DNA of 64,000 nt from Cognatiluteimonas profundi (GCF_009792795.1 NZ_VKHQ01000004.1:554659-618658); one strand, 5' to 3'. Shown: positions 20,651-30,527, counted from the first letter of the stretch. Program-made: numbers and translations. Notes: a model not told the origin generated them from the letters alone.

Positions 20651-22819
20651 CTACTTCAACTCCTTCCACAAAAACGCATACGTCAACGCCCACACATGCG
20701 CCGCCTGCTGGTTGGTGGCGCCGGCGCCATGTCCGCCTTCGGTGTTCTCGAAATAGCGCACGTCCTTGCCGGCGGCCAGCATCTTCGCCGCCATCTTGCG
20801 CGCATGCGCGGGATGCACGCGGTCGTCGCGCGTCGTCGTCCACAGGAAAGTCGGCGGATAGTCTCGCGCGGGGTCGAACAACTGGTAGGGCGAGAACGTG
20901 CGGATGTAATCCCAGTCGGCGGTATCCGGATCGCCGTATTCGGCCATCCACGAGGCGCCGGCGAGCAGGTGGCTGTAGCGCTTCATGTCCAGCAGCGGCA
21001 CCTGCACGACGACGGCGCCGAACAGTTGCGGGTATTGCGTGAGCATGTTGCCGACCAGCAGGCCGCCGTTGCTGCCGCCCATGATGCCCAGGTGCGCGGG
21101 CGAGGTGATCCTGCGCGCGACCAGGTCCTGCGCGACCGCGGCGAAGTCCTCGTAGGCCTTGTGCCGGTTCTGCTTCAACGCGGCCTGGTGCCAGCGCGGG
21201 CCGTATTCGCCACCGCCGCGGATGTTGGCGACCGCGTACACGCCGCCGCCGCCGTGATCGGTCTGTTCCAGCCAGCCCTTGCCGACGGTTCCCGAATATC
21301 CCGGCGTCAGCGAGACTTCGAATCCGCCATAACCGTAGAGCAGCGTCGGCGCCGTGCCGTCCAGCGCGAGATCCTTCGGCCGCACCAGGAAGTATGGCAC
21401 CCTGGTGCCGTCCCTGGACACCGCGAAGTGCTGTTCGATCACGTCGCGCGATGCGTCGAAGAACGTCGGCATCGTCTTCAGCACTTCCGGCGCCTGGCCG
21501 TGCGTGCCGGCCGACAGTTCGGCCAGGGCCAGCGTGCTGGGTGTCAGGTAGTCGGTCGCGGCCAGCCAGACCGCATCGCTGTCGTCGGCATCGACCGCGC
21601 GCACGCCGAGCGTGCCGAATGCCGGCGCGCCGACGAAGGCGCTGCGCGTCCAGCCGTCCGCGCCCGGCGTCAGTACCGAGAGCCGGTTCTTGACGTCGTC
21701 CAGCACGTTCAGCACGAGGTGGTGCCGCGTCCAGGTGACGCTCTCCAGCGAGGTCGACGCACTCGGCTCGAACAGCACCTCGACCGCGCGCCTGCCGGCC
21801 ATGAAATCGTCGAAGCGCGCGACGAGCAGCGAGCCGGCGGCGTAGGTCCTGTCGTCGAGCGTCCACGGATCGCGCAGCTGCAGCGTCAGCCATTCGCGGT
21901 GCACGGCCTTGATCACCGAATCCGGCACGTCGACCTTGGCCAGGATGCCGTCCTTGCCGCGCAGGTAGAGCTCGTCGCTGTAGAAATCCAGCGCGCGGCT
22001 GACGAAGTCGCGCTCGAACCCCGGCGTCGTGTCGTGGATCGCGCTGATCGCCAGGTCCGATGGCTTGCCGGCGTAGACCAGGCTCGCTGAGGACATGGGC
22101 GTGCCGCGTCGCCACTGCTTGGCGATGCGCGGATAGCCGGAGGCCGTCATCGCACTCGTGCCGTCAGCATCCGGGCCGAAGTCGGTGCCGACGTACACGC
22201 TGTCCTTGTCGATCCAGCCCAGCGAGCCCTTGGCCTCGGGGCGGAAGAAACCGTCCTTCACCCACTGCTTGCTGGTGAGGTCGAACTCGCGGGTGACATC
22301 CGCATCGCTGCCGCCGCGCGACAGCGCGACCAGGCAGCGCGCGTACGCCGGCTTCAGGCAGTCGGCGCCATGCCAGACCCATTTCTCGCCCTCGGCGGCG
22401 CCGAGCGCGTCCAGGTCGATCACGGTCTCCCACTGCGGCTGCGGCTTGCGGTATTCGTCCAGCGTCGTGCGTCGCCAGAGGCCGCGCTCGTGGTCGGCGT
22501 CCTTCCAGAAGTTGTAGTAGTACGCGCCGATCTTGTCGACGTCGGGGATCTTCTCGCGCGAATCCAGGATCGCGCGCAGGCTCGCCTCGGATTGCGCGAA
22601 GGCGGGCGTGCCGGCGAGTTCGGCATCGGTGCGCGCGTTCTGCGCGTGCACCCACTCCAATGGTTTTGCGCCGGTGACATCCTCCAGCCAGGCATGGGGA
22701 TCGTTGCTGTTCGCGGGCATGGTGTCCTTGGGCTGGGGCAGGGCCGCGGCTGCACCGCAGGCGATCGACAGGCCCAGCATCAGGGCGGGCAGGCGACGGA
22801 GTCGATCGGGTGCTGGCAC
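20651..22819 (-). CDS. Prolyl oligopeptidase family protein (S9A), exported
   Basis: A ~722-aa serine peptidase. The N-terminus has a basic stretch and a hydrophobic segment (ALMLGLSIACGAAAA), so it is probably periplasmic or secreted. The propeller domain spans ~80-430. The C-terminal hydrolase has GIMGGSNGGLLVGNM with the nucleophile Ser, Asp in TTTRDDRVHPAHA and His in EGGHGAGATNQQ; VANIRGGGEYG is family-typical. The start is uncertain: GTG at 22819 gives a reasonable signal peptide, while a TTG ten codons upstream is also open. A paralogue of the neighbouring ptrB in family terms, but not a recent duplicate. Confidence 0.85.
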   Translation of the reverse strand: MPAPDRLRRLPALMLGLSIACGAAAALPQPKDTMPANSNDPHAWLEDVTGAKPLEWVHAQNARTDAELAGTPAFAQSEASLRAILDSREKIPDVDKIGAYYYNFWKDADHERGLWRRTTLDEYRKPQPQWETVIDLDALGAAEGEKWVWHGADCLKPAYARCLVALSRGGSDADVTREFDLTSKQWVKDGFFRPEAKGSLGWIDKDSVYVGTDFGPDADGTSAMTASGYPRIAKQWRRGTPMSSASLVYAGKPSDLAISAIHDTTPGFERDFVSRALDFYSDELYLRGKDGILAKVDVPDSVIKAVHREWLTLQLRDPWTLDDRTYAAGSLLVARFDDFMAGRRAVEVLFEPSASTSLESVTWTRHHLVLNVLDDVKNRLSVLTPGADGWTRSAFVGAPAFGTLGVRAVDADDSDAVWLAATDYLTPSTLALAELSAGTHGQAPEVLKTMPTFFDASRDVIEQHFAVSRDGTRVPYFLVRPKDLALDGTAPTLLYGYGGFEVSLTPGYSGTVGKGWLEQTDHGGGGVYAVANIRGGGEYGPRWHQAALKQNRHKAYEDFAAVAQDLVARRITSPAHLGIMGGSNGGLLVGNMLTQYPQLFGAVVVQVPLLDMKRYSHLLAGASWMAEYGDPDTADWDYIRTFSPYQLFDPARDYPPTFLWTTTRDDRVHPAHARKMAAKMLAAGKDVRYFENTEGGHGAGATNQQAAHVWALTYAFLWKELK

Positions 22820-22887
22820 CGGCAGCTCACATTGTCGTGGTCGCCGCAAACGCTAGCACGCGCCTCGCCCAGTCGCCCGCCTTGGGC

Positions 22888-23196
22888 CTATGCGGCGCGC
22901 GCCAGGCGGCCGGCCTCGCGATTGCCGCCGTACCGACGTGCCTGCACCGTGCGACCGCGGCGTCGGCTCATTCCAGTCGCGGCTCGCGGCGGGCGCGGCA
23001 AGCGGAACCGGTGCAGCGACCACCAGCTCACCAGCGGCATGCCCAGCAACCACAACGGGATCGATCCGAACCAGACGCTGTCCCCGCGCGCCAGTGGAAC
23101 GCAGAGCACGAGCACGCCGGCGACCAGGACGCTCCGACGCAACAGGTGCTCCAGGCGCGGATCCGGCGCACGGGTCGATTGATGGAAGACAGGCAT
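22888..23196 (-). CDS. Small two-helix membrane protein
   Basis: A 102-aa protein I do not recognise by function. It has an N-terminal polar stretch (residues 1-24), then two hydrophobic segments: VLVAGVLVLCVPL and IPLWLLGMPLVSWW. The tail is strongly basic (Arg-rich, residues ~65-102). I recall similar proteins in xanthomonads, where they are annotated only as hypothetical. ATG at 23196 is chosen because the longer frame is the complement of the lipocalin gene. Divergent from the lipocalin with ~139 bp between. Confidence 0.6.
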   Translation of the reverse strand: MPVFHQSTRAPDPRLEHLLRRSVLVAGVLVLCVPLARGDSVWFGSIPLWLLGMPLVSWWSLHRFRLPRPPRAATGMSRRRGRTVQARRYGGNREAGRLARAA

Positions 23197-23334
23197 GGCG
23201 GTCACTCCCGGGTCATGATGTGCCGCCAGAATGGCCGTCGGGTTTCTCATGGGCTGCGATTGCCACCAGGCCCGCGCGTTGACACCATCTTCGCCTGCTG
23301 TCGACACATGCTTCCGGACCTGAATGGAGTCAAC

Positions 23335-23904
23335 GTGGCCAATTCCCGCAACCTGTCGCTGCTCGCCCTGCTGATGCTGTGCACCCTCGCCGGCTGCGCG
23401 TCGGCGCCACCGGTCGCAACGGGCCCAGACCTGCCGCTGCAATCGGTGATGGGCACGTGGTACGTGATCGGGCACGTGCCCTACTTCACCGAGCGCGGGC
23501 ATGTCTGGTCGCACGACGACTACGCGCTGCGGCCGGACGGCAGGATCTCCGTGCATTACACCTACCGCACCGGTTTCCACGCGCCGGTCAAGACGCTGGA
23601 GGCGGTGGCCACGGTGATCCCGGGAACCGGCAATCGCGACTGGCGCCTGCGCTTCTACCGCGTGGTGCCGGCGACCCAGCGCATCCTCGAGGTCGCCCCC
23701 GATGGCGCGTGGATGCTGGTGACCACGCCCAAGCGCGACCTGGCCTGGATCTTCGCGCGCAGTCCGGCCATGGACGACAGCACCTACCAGGGCTTGCTGC
23801 GCAAGCTGTCCGGATATGGCGTCAATCGCGACCGGTTGTGGCGCGTGCCGCAATCGCCCGACCAGGTCGGCGCGCTGGGCTTCGAGCGGCCCAACGACGA
23901 GTGA
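23335..23904 (+). CDS. Lipocalin-family lipoprotein (Blc-like)
   Basis: A 189-aa predicted outer-membrane lipoprotein. The signal peptide ends in TLAGC. The lipocalin motif GTWYVIGHVPYF (GxW) opens the barrel at about residue 48, and YTYRTGFHAPVKTLE follows. Blc-type lipocalins bind lipids or lysophospholipids. The start is a GTG with GGAG five bases before it; the ATG ten codons upstream lacks a comparable site and would put a polar stretch before the signal peptide. Its 3' neighbour, a patatin-like phospholipase, is convergent. Confidence 0.82.
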   Translation: MANSRNLSLLALLMLCTLAGCASAPPVATGPDLPLQSVMGTWYVIGHVPYFTERGHVWSHDDYALRPDGRISVHYTYRTGFHAPVKTLEAVATVIPGTGNRDWRLRFYRVVPATQRILEVAPDGAWMLVTTPKRDLAWIFARSPAMDDSTYQGLLRKLSGYGVNRDRLWRVPQSPDQVGALGFERPNDE

Positions 23905-23911
23905 TGCCGGC

Positions 23912-24826
23912 TCAGTAGCCGGCGGCGTCCAGCGCTTTTTCGGCCTGCATGCGCCCGATGTCGATCAGTTCGGCGGCGCGCCAGAATTCGTAGAACAGGC
24001 AGGCATCGCGCGGGATGCGGATGACCATCTCGGGCGGATCCAGCGCCATCTGCACGCGCGCGATCTGCGCCTGCATCGTGTCCAGCGCGCGCGCCATCAT
24101 CTCGCTCAGGCCGATGCCGTGATCGGGCGCATCGCCGTTTCCCAGCGTGCGCTCGAACCAGTCGCCGACGCGGTCGCCGACGGACTCACCGCCGCTGTCC
24201 TCGCCGTTGGCGCGCGCCGGCTCACCCGGTGGTCGCTGCGGCCAGCCGTGCATGTCCACGGCGATCAGCCGATGCGCATCGGACAGGCGCGTGGCGGCGA
24301 TGGGCAGCGGCGCCAGCAGGCCGCCGTCGACGAGCTCGCGGCCATGCACCGCGTGCGGGGTGAACAGGCCGGGGATCGCGAACGATGCGCGGATGGCATC
24401 CCACAACGGCCCGCGTTGCAGCCAGACCTCGCGCTGGCGTTGCAGGTCGACCGCGACCGCGGTGAACCGGATCGGCAGCGATTCGATGTGCGGGTTGCCA
24501 ACGAGCTCGCGCATGCTGTGCACCAGCCGGTTGCCGCTGAACAAGCCGGCACGCCCCAGCACCGGGTCGAGCAGGCGCAGGAAATGCCGTCGCTGCATCC
24601 GCACCAGCTGCTCGCGGAACTCCGGCAGCTTGCCGGCCGCGTAGATGCCGCCGACCAGCGCGCCGCTGGATGAACCGGCCACGGTGGTGATCTCCAGCCC
24701 GCGTGCCTCGAGCGCCTCGATCACGCCGATCTGCGCCCATCCACGCGCGCCGCCGGCACCCAGCACCAGCGCCACCTTCTCGCCGGCATGCGGCGCTGGC
24801 GCGATGCCGCCGACGTCGGTGGTCAT
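23912..24826 (-). CDS. Patatin-like phospholipase (RssA/NTE family)
   Basis: A 304-aa predicted lipid acyl hydrolase. The oxyanion loop GAGGARGWA (about residue 23), the nucleophile elbow GSSSG (about 51) and the catalytic Asp in VDGGLLAPLP are all present, so the Ser-Asp dyad is intact. No signal peptide and no transmembrane segment are seen. The start codon overlaps the WYL regulator stop (4 nt), so the pair is coupled and the regulator may control lipid turnover, which is inference. Confidence 0.87.
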   Translation of the reverse strand: MTTDVGGIAPAPHAGEKVALVLGAGGARGWAQIGVIEALEARGLEITTVAGSSSGALVGGIYAAGKLPEFREQLVRMQRRHFLRLLDPVLGRAGLFSGNRLVHSMRELVGNPHIESLPIRFTAVAVDLQRQREVWLQRGPLWDAIRASFAIPGLFTPHAVHGRELVDGGLLAPLPIAATRLSDAHRLIAVDMHGWPQRPPGEPARANGEDSGGESVGDRVGDWFERTLGNGDAPDHGIGLSEMMARALDTMQAQIARVQMALDPPEMVIRIPRDACLFYEFWRAAELIDIGRMQAEKALDAAGY

Positions 24827-25791
24827 CGGTCGTAGTGGCTCAACGCCAGCGACAGCAGCGAGCGCGCCTGCTCGCGCAGCGACGGCGGTTCGACGATCTC
24901 GGCATCGCTGCCGTAATGCAGCACGTCCATCAACAGTTCGCGGGCCGCGCTGTACGGCACCTTCAGCTCATAGCGGCCATCGGGCAGGAAGCGCCCCTGC
25001 TGCTGCGAGTGCCAATGCTCGTCGGCGACCCAGCGCGCCGACTTGGCGCTGAAGACGATCGTCGCCCAGCCCTTGGGCGGGCCGGAAAAAATGCCGTAGC
25101 TGCCGGACAGGTGGGTGTCGAGCTCGGACTCTGCGATGTCGCGCGCCGGCGCATCGAGCACGCGCGCGGCGCTGATGCGGTCGACGGAAAAGCTGCGCAG
25201 CGCCTCGCGGTCGTGGTCCCAGGCATCCAGGTACCAGTTGTCGCGGTAATGGGTGACCCGCTGCGGCGACACCGTGCGCCGGGTGCGCTCGTCGGTGGAG
25301 CGCGCGCGGTACTCGAAGGCGAGCTGCCTGCGCTCGAGCACGGCCGAGCACACCGCGCGGAATGCATGCTCGTCCATGCGCCGCAGGCGATGCGGGATGA
25401 CGCGCACGCGCTCCACCGGCCAGCGCTTGCCGGTCGAATGCTCGTCGAGCAGCTTCTCGATGCGCTGCTGCAATGGCGCCAGCGCGCTGGAGAGCATGCC
25501 TTCGCTGCTGCGCGACAACAGTTGCTGGGTCGCCAGCAGCGCATGCAGCTCTTCCGAGTTGAGCCACAGGCCGGGCAGCTCGAAGCGATCGCCTTCGCTG
25601 GCGTCGTAGCGGAAGCCCGCCTCGCCATCGCCGACGACCGGCGCCATCAGCGCGTCGCGCAGGAAGGCCAGGTCGCGATAGACCGTGGCGCGCGAACACC
25701 CCAGTTCTTCCTGCAGGCGCGGCACCGTCACCGGATAGCGCGCGGACTTCAGGGTGCGGTGCAGGGCGAGAATGCGTTCGTAACGGTCCAT
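24823..25791 (-). CDS. WYL-domain transcriptional regulator (YafY-like)
   Basis: A 322-aa regulator. The N-terminal HTH of the HTH_11 type reads RYPVTVPRLQEELGCSRATVYRDL. The WYL domain in the middle has SPQRVTHYRDNWYLDAWDHD, and a WCX C-terminal extension follows to ~320. WYL proteins often sense nucleic acids or nucleotides and respond to DNA damage or phage. ATG at 25791 fits the family start; the longer frame overlaps the divergent lipoprotein gene. Translationally coupled to the patatin gene; no CRISPR or defence gene is adjacent. Confidence 0.88.
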   Translation of the reverse strand: MDRYERILALHRTLKSARYPVTVPRLQEELGCSRATVYRDLAFLRDALMAPVVGDGEAGFRYDASEGDRFELPGLWLNSEELHALLATQQLLSRSSEGMLSSALAPLQQRIEKLLDEHSTGKRWPVERVRVIPHRLRRMDEHAFRAVCSAVLERRQLAFEYRARSTDERTRRTVSPQRVTHYRDNWYLDAWDHDREALRSFSVDRISAARVLDAPARDIAESELDTHLSGSYGIFSGPPKGWATIVFSAKSARWVADEHWHSQQQGRFLPDGRYELKVPYSAARELLMDVLHYGSDAEIVEPPSLREQARSLLSLALSHYDR

Positions 25792-25885
25792 GCGGGCGAT
25801 TATGGCGCGTCCGCGCAAGCTCCGTGTCCGGTTCCGGTGCCCGCGCCGCGTTGGTATCCGGCATCGACCGCCATCGGAGCCGTGC

Positions 25886-26590
25886 ATGATCAGCCGCGCC
25901 CTCACGCTCTCTCTGATCGCCGCCTGTGCGCTGGCGGCCTGCAAACCGGCGACGCCGCCGGCCAGCGACGCCACCGGCGCCTCGCCCGCTGCGCCATCGA
26001 CTGCACCGTCCGCTGCACCGCCGGCAGGCAAGCCATCGACGCTGGCGCGGATCGCGGGGGACCTCAATCCACTGCCCGATCCCAGGGATGCGATCAAGGC
26101 CTCGATGGACCGCTTCGTGGCCGTGCGCAGCTATCACGCCACGATGGACTTCGAAGGCGGTCCGGGCGGCATGATGGGCCGCCACGAGATCGACTTCGTC
26201 GCACCGGATCGCTTCCGGATGCAGACGCCGATGGGCACGCAGATCATCATCGGCGACACCATGTACATGCACGTGCAGGGCCGGACGATGAAAATGCCGA
26301 TGCCCAAGGGCACGCTCACGCAATGGCGTGATCCGGCGAAGCTTGCGCAGAGCGAGGCCGGCATGACGGTGCAGGCGCAGGGAAGCGACACGATCGACGG
26401 GGCGCCAGCGCGCAAATACCTGGTGCACCACGAACAACCCCGGCCCACGGACGTGACGATGTGGCTCAATGGCGACGGCCTGCCGGTGCGGATCCAGGTC
26501 GCCAGCCTGATGCAGGGCAAGACCGTGACCAGCACGACCAATTACTCGCGCTTCAACGATCCGACGATCCAGGTCGAACCGCCGCAATAA
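25886..26590 (+). CDS. Lipoprotein with LolA/LppX-like fold
   Basis: A 234-aa predicted lipoprotein. The signal peptide ends in ALAAC followed by KPATPP, then a Pro/Ala/Ser linker to ~residue 50. The rest reads as an 11-strand half-barrel of the LolA/DUF4412 type (FDFVAPDRFRM-like strands, then IIIGDTMYMHVQG and ARKYLVHHEQPRPTD). Such proteins carry or sense lipids, but no function can be assigned here. Divergent from the WYL gene. 124 bp separate it from the molybdoenzyme operon. Confidence 0.75.
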   Translation: MISRALTLSLIAACALAACKPATPPASDATGASPAAPSTAPSAAPPAGKPSTLARIAGDLNPLPDPRDAIKASMDRFVAVRSYHATMDFEGGPGGMMGRHEIDFVAPDRFRMQTPMGTQIIIGDTMYMHVQGRTMKMPMPKGTLTQWRDPAKLAQSEAGMTVQAQGSDTIDGAPARKYLVHHEQPRPTDVTMWLNGDGLPVRIQVASLMQGKTVTSTTNYSRFNDPTIQVEPPQ

Positions 26591-26714
26591 GCGCACGCCA
26601 ACCGGCACCACGAGCCGTCGCGTCGTCGTCGCGCCTGCACGGGCGTCGCGGGCTGCACGAAGATCGCCGACGCCATCCGTGTCTTTGCCCGGCGCGGCGC
26701 GGCACAATGCCCGC

Positions 26715-29606
26715 ATGCGCGAACCCCAGCTCAACCTCTCGCCGTCGCCCGGCGACGAGGTCAGGACCACGACGTGCTACATGTGCGCCTGCCGCTGCGG
26801 CATCAAGGTGTGGCTGGCCGACGGCCGGATCCGCTACATCCAGGGCAATCCCGAACACCCGGTCAACCGCGGCGTGCTGTGCGCGAAGGGCGCGGCAGGG
26901 ATCATGCAGCACTACTCGCCGGCGCGATTGAACAAGCCGATGCTGCGCGTGGGCGAGCGCGGCAGCGGCGAGTTCCGCGAGATCGAATGGGAGGACGCGC
27001 TGCAGCTGGCGACCGACTGGCTGGCGCCGGTGCGCGCGCGCAATCCGGACGAGCTCGCGTTCTTCACCGGACGCGACCAGTCGCAGGCGCTGACCGGCTG
27101 GTGGGCGCAGCAGTTCGGCACCATCAACTACGCCGCGCACGGTGGCTTCTGCTCGGTGAACATGGCCGCCGCCGGCCTCTACACGCTGGGCGGCAGCTTC
27201 TGGGAATTCGGCGAGCCGGACTGGGAGCACACGCGCTATCTGATGCTGTGGGGCGTGGCCGAAGACCACGATTCCAATCCGATCAAGCTCGGCCTGGGCA
27301 AGCTCAAGGCGCGCGGCGCCAAGGTCGTCGCGATCAACCCGGTGCGCAGTGGCTATGGCGCCATCGCCGATGAATGGATCGGCATCCGGCCCGGCACCGA
27401 CGGCCTGTTCGCGTTCGCGCTGATCCACGAACTGCTGCGCCACGACCGCATCGACCTGGACTACCTGGTGCGTTACGCCAACGCGCACTGGCTGGTCGTG
27501 CGCAATCCCGGCGCAAGCGACGACGGCCTGTTCGCGCGCGATGCGGCGGGCCAGCCGCAATGCTGGGACAACGGTGCGGGTGCTGCATGCGACGCCGGCG
27601 CAGTCGACATCAACCCGGCGATCGTCGGCGAATTCACGTTGCCCGACGGCCGCAGCGCGGTGCCGGTGTTCCAGCTGGTCGCCGATCGCTATCTCGATCC
27701 ACGGTATTCGCCCGACGCCGTCAGCGAACGCTGCGGCATTCCCGCCGACACCATCCGCCGCATCGCGCGCGAGCTGGCTGCCGCCGCATTCGACAGCAAC
27801 GTCAGCCTGCCGATCGCGTGGACCGACAGCTGGGGACGCGAGCACGCCGAGATGGTCGGACGCCCGGTGTCCATGCACGCGATGCGCGGCATCAGCGCGC
27901 ACAGCAACGGCTTCCACACCTGTCGCGCGCTGCACCTGCTGCAACTGTTGCTGGGCGCGGTCGACACGCCGGGGTCGTTCCGCTTCCAGCCGCCTTACCC
28001 CAAGCCGATTCCGCCGGGCAACCGTCCCGGGCGCGCGCGCGGGGACAACGGCGCGCTCGACGCCGGCCCGCTCGGTTTCGTGCATGGACCCGAGGACCTG
28101 CTGGTCGATGCCGACGGTGGCCCACGCCGCATCGACCATGCGTTCTCCTGGGCCTATCCGCTGGCCGCGCACGGCATGCTGCACACGGTGATCCGCAATG
28201 CGCACGCCGCCAATGCGCAGGCCGACGGCGCGCAACGCATCGACACGCTGCTGCTGTTCATGGCCAACATGAGCTGGAACTCCGCGATGAACCCGCGCGA
28301 GACGATGCACTGGCTCACCGACAAGGATGCCGACGGCGCGTATCGCATCCCGCACATCATCTACTCCGACGCCTACGCATCGGAGATGGTCGCGTATGCC
28401 GACCTCGTGTTGCCGGACACGACCTACCTGGAACGCTTCGACGCGCTGTCGTTGCTCGATCGTCCCATCACCGATGCCGACGGCGTCGCCGATGCGATCC
28501 GCCACCCGATCTTCGATCCCGCCACGCAGGCTGAGGGGCGCGACGTGCGCGGTTTCCAGTCGGCGCTGCTCGACCTGGGCGCGCGACTGGGACTGCCGGG
28601 GATGGTGCACGCGGACGGCTCGCCGCTGTACGCCGACTACGCCGATTACCTGGTGCGCCACGAACGCTCGCCGGGCGTCGGCACCCTCGCCGGCTGGCGC
28701 GGCGTCGACGGCAGCCAGTCCGGCAAGGGCGCGCCCAATCCGCGCCAACTCGACGCCTACATCGCCAACAACGGCTACTGGCGCGAGGAACTCCCCGCGC
28801 ATGCGCGCTATTACAAGATGGCCAATCGCGGTTACCTGGAATGGGCCCGGCGATTCGGCTTCGTCGGCGGCACCGAGCCGATCGTGATGCAGCTGTATTC
28901 GGAGACGCTGCAGAAGTTCCGGCTGGCCGCCAACGGCCACGGTGCGGTGCAGCCGCCGGCCGAACACCGCACGCGCGTGGCGACCTATTTCGATCCGCTG
29001 CCGATCTGGTACGAGCCCTTCGAGGGCGAACAGACCGGTGCGGATGCGTTCCCGCTGAGCGCGGTGACGCAACGCCCGATGTTCATGTACCACGCCTGGG
29101 GTTCGCAGAACGCCTGGTCGCGACAGATCGCCACCCGCAACTGGCTCTACCTGCACCCGGATACCGGCATGCGCTTCGGCATCACGGACGAGGACTGGAT
29201 CCACGTCACCTCGCACCACGGCAGCATCACCGTGCAGGCGAAGTTCGCCGCCAACGTGCAGCCCGACACCGTGTGGAGCTGGAATGCGATCGGCAAGCGC
29301 AAGCGTGCGTGGGCGCTGGCCAAGGACGCGCCCGAGGCGGGCAAGGGTTTCCTGCTCAACCACCTGATTTCCGACATCACCCCGCGCGGCGATTACGCCA
29401 ATGCCGATCCGGTGACCGGGCAGGCGGCATGGTTCGATCTGCGCGTGTCCATCGGCAAGGCGACGGCGCCAGCCGGCGGCGAGAGCGCGCCGCAGTTCGC
29501 ACCGCTGGCGTTCGCCACGGCCAAGGATTCGCCGCTGCGTTACGGCGCTGGCATGCGCAATCGCCAACACGCCAGCAAGGCGCGCCCGGACAGGAAGCGT
29601 CCATGA
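26715..29606 (+). CDS. Molybdopterin oxidoreductase, SoeA-type catalytic subunit
   Basis: A 963-aa DMSO-reductase-family enzyme. The N-terminus carries a [4Fe-4S] site, TTTCYMCACRCGIK with the last ligand in NRGVLCAKG. GGFCSVNM at ~residue 145 is a likely molybdenum-Cys site. There is no Tat signal, so it is cytosolic. The absence of a leader and the two downstream subunits match the cytoplasmic sulfite dehydrogenase SoeABC pattern. Substrate is not proven: polysulfide, arsenate or other S/N oxyanions cannot be excluded by reading alone. An ATG seven codons upstream is possible. Its stop overlaps the start of the Fe-S subunit gene. Confidence 0.8.
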   Translation: MREPQLNLSPSPGDEVRTTTCYMCACRCGIKVWLADGRIRYIQGNPEHPVNRGVLCAKGAAGIMQHYSPARLNKPMLRVGERGSGEFREIEWEDALQLATDWLAPVRARNPDELAFFTGRDQSQALTGWWAQQFGTINYAAHGGFCSVNMAAAGLYTLGGSFWEFGEPDWEHTRYLMLWGVAEDHDSNPIKLGLGKLKARGAKVVAINPVRSGYGAIADEWIGIRPGTDGLFAFALIHELLRHDRIDLDYLVRYANAHWLVVRNPGASDDGLFARDAAGQPQCWDNGAGAACDAGAVDINPAIVGEFTLPDGRSAVPVFQLVADRYLDPRYSPDAVSERCGIPADTIRRIARELAAAAFDSNVSLPIAWTDSWGREHAEMVGRPVSMHAMRGISAHSNGFHTCRALHLLQLLLGAVDTPGSFRFQPPYPKPIPPGNRPGRARGDNGALDAGPLGFVHGPEDLLVDADGGPRRIDHAFSWAYPLAAHGMLHTVIRNAHAANAQADGAQRIDTLLLFMANMSWNSAMNPRETMHWLTDKDADGAYRIPHIIYSDAYASEMVAYADLVLPDTTYLERFDALSLLDRPITDADGVADAIRHPIFDPATQAEGRDVRGFQSALLDLGARLGLPGMVHADGSPLYADYADYLVRHERSPGVGTLAGWRGVDGSQSGKGAPNPRQLDAYIANNGYWREELPAHARYYKMANRGYLEWARRFGFVGGTEPIVMQLYSETLQKFRLAANGHGAVQPPAEHRTRVATYFDPLPIWYEPFEGEQTGADAFPLSAVTQRPMFMYHAWGSQNAWSRQIATRNWLYLHPDTGMRFGITDEDWIHVTSHHGSITVQAKFAANVQPDTVWSWNAIGKRKRAWALAKDAPEAGKGFLLNHLISDITPRGDYANADPVTGQAAWFDLRVSIGKATAPAGGESAPQFAPLAFATAKDSPLRYGAGMRNRQHASKARPDRKRP

Positions 29607-30358
29607 CCAGCCTGCCGCCGCCATCGCGCAAGAAGCTCGGGCTGGTCATCGACCTGGACACCTGCGTCGGCTGCCACGCCTGCGCGGTCGGCTGCAAGGA
29701 GTGGAATGCCGGTGGCATCGCCGGCCCGCTGACCGACAGCGATCCCTACGGAAAGGAGCCCAGCGGCGTCTGGTTCAACCGCGTGCACAGCTACGAGCTG
29801 GAAGCGACCAGCGCCTGCGGCGGCGCGACGCCGGTGGCGGCACAACCGGCACAGACCCTGCATTTCCCACGTTCCTGCCTGCACTGCGAGACGCCGGCCT
29901 GCGTCACCGTGTGCCCGACCGGCGCCAGCTACAAGCGTGGCGAGGACGGCATCGTGCTGGTCGACGAGGACAAGTGCATCGGTTGCGGCCTGTGCGCGTG
30001 GGCCTGTCCCTACGGCGCGCGTGAGATGTCGCCGGTCGAAGGCGTCATGAAGAAATGCACGCTGTGCGTGGACCGCATCTACAACGAGAACCTGCCCGAA
30101 GCCGAGCGCGAACCCGCCTGCGTGCAGGTGTGCCCGACGCGCGCGCGGCACTTCGGCGACCTCGGCGATCCAGATTCGGCGGTGTCGAAGCTCGTCGCCG
30201 AGCGTGGTGGCGTCGCGCTGATGCCGGAACTGGGTTACCAGCCGGTCAACCGTTACCTGCCACCGCGAACGCGGCGAGTGGGCGGCGAGGAGGCGGTGGT
30301 CGAGACAGCGGACAATCCAGTGGCGCCGAGTTGGTTGACCCGGATCCTGCGTCGATGA
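29603..30358 (+). CDS. Four-cluster ferredoxin subunit (SoeB/DmsB-like)
   Basis: A 251-aa electron-transfer subunit with four Cys-rich sites: CVGCHACAVGCKEWN (~21-33), CLHCETPACVTVCP (~93), CIGCGLCAWACP (~125) and CTLCVDR with the partner CVQVCP. That pattern gives four [4Fe-4S] clusters, as in SoeB and DmsB. No signal peptide. ATG overlaps the SoeA stop (ATGA). A 205-bp gap with repeats then separates it from the membrane subunit gene, which is unusual in an otherwise compact operon. Confidence 0.85.
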   Translation: MTSLPPPSRKKLGLVIDLDTCVGCHACAVGCKEWNAGGIAGPLTDSDPYGKEPSGVWFNRVHSYELEATSACGGATPVAAQPAQTLHFPRSCLHCETPACVTVCPTGASYKRGEDGIVLVDEDKCIGCGLCAWACPYGAREMSPVEGVMKKCTLCVDRIYNENLPEAEREPACVQVCPTRARHFGDLGDPDSAVSKLVAERGGVALMPELGYQPVNRYLPPRTRRVGGEEAVVETADNPVAPSWLTRILRR

Positions 30359-30399
30359 ACCATTCGGTGTCGGCGCAACGCCATGGCGCGCGGCGGCGC

Positions 30400-30527
30400 G
30401 GCGAAGAAGATCGCTTCGTTGGACTCCATTCGGCGCGGCGCGCGGCGGCGTGGCGAAGGGGATCGCATCGTTTGACTTCGGTCGGCGCGGCGGCGAAGGA
30501 GATCGCTTCGTTGGACTCCGTTCGGCG
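30400..30527 (+). repeat. Three imperfect 36-bp direct repeats inside the molybdoenzyme operon
   Basis: Units at 30400-30435, 30452-30487 and 30492-30527 share GGCGAAGnnGATCGCTTCGTTGGACTCC-type sequence with a few changes, ending TCGGCG. Each holds a small inverted repeat (CGAAG and CTTCG). Spacing is 52 and 40 bp. They fill the gap between the Fe-S and membrane subunit genes. Confidence 0.75.
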
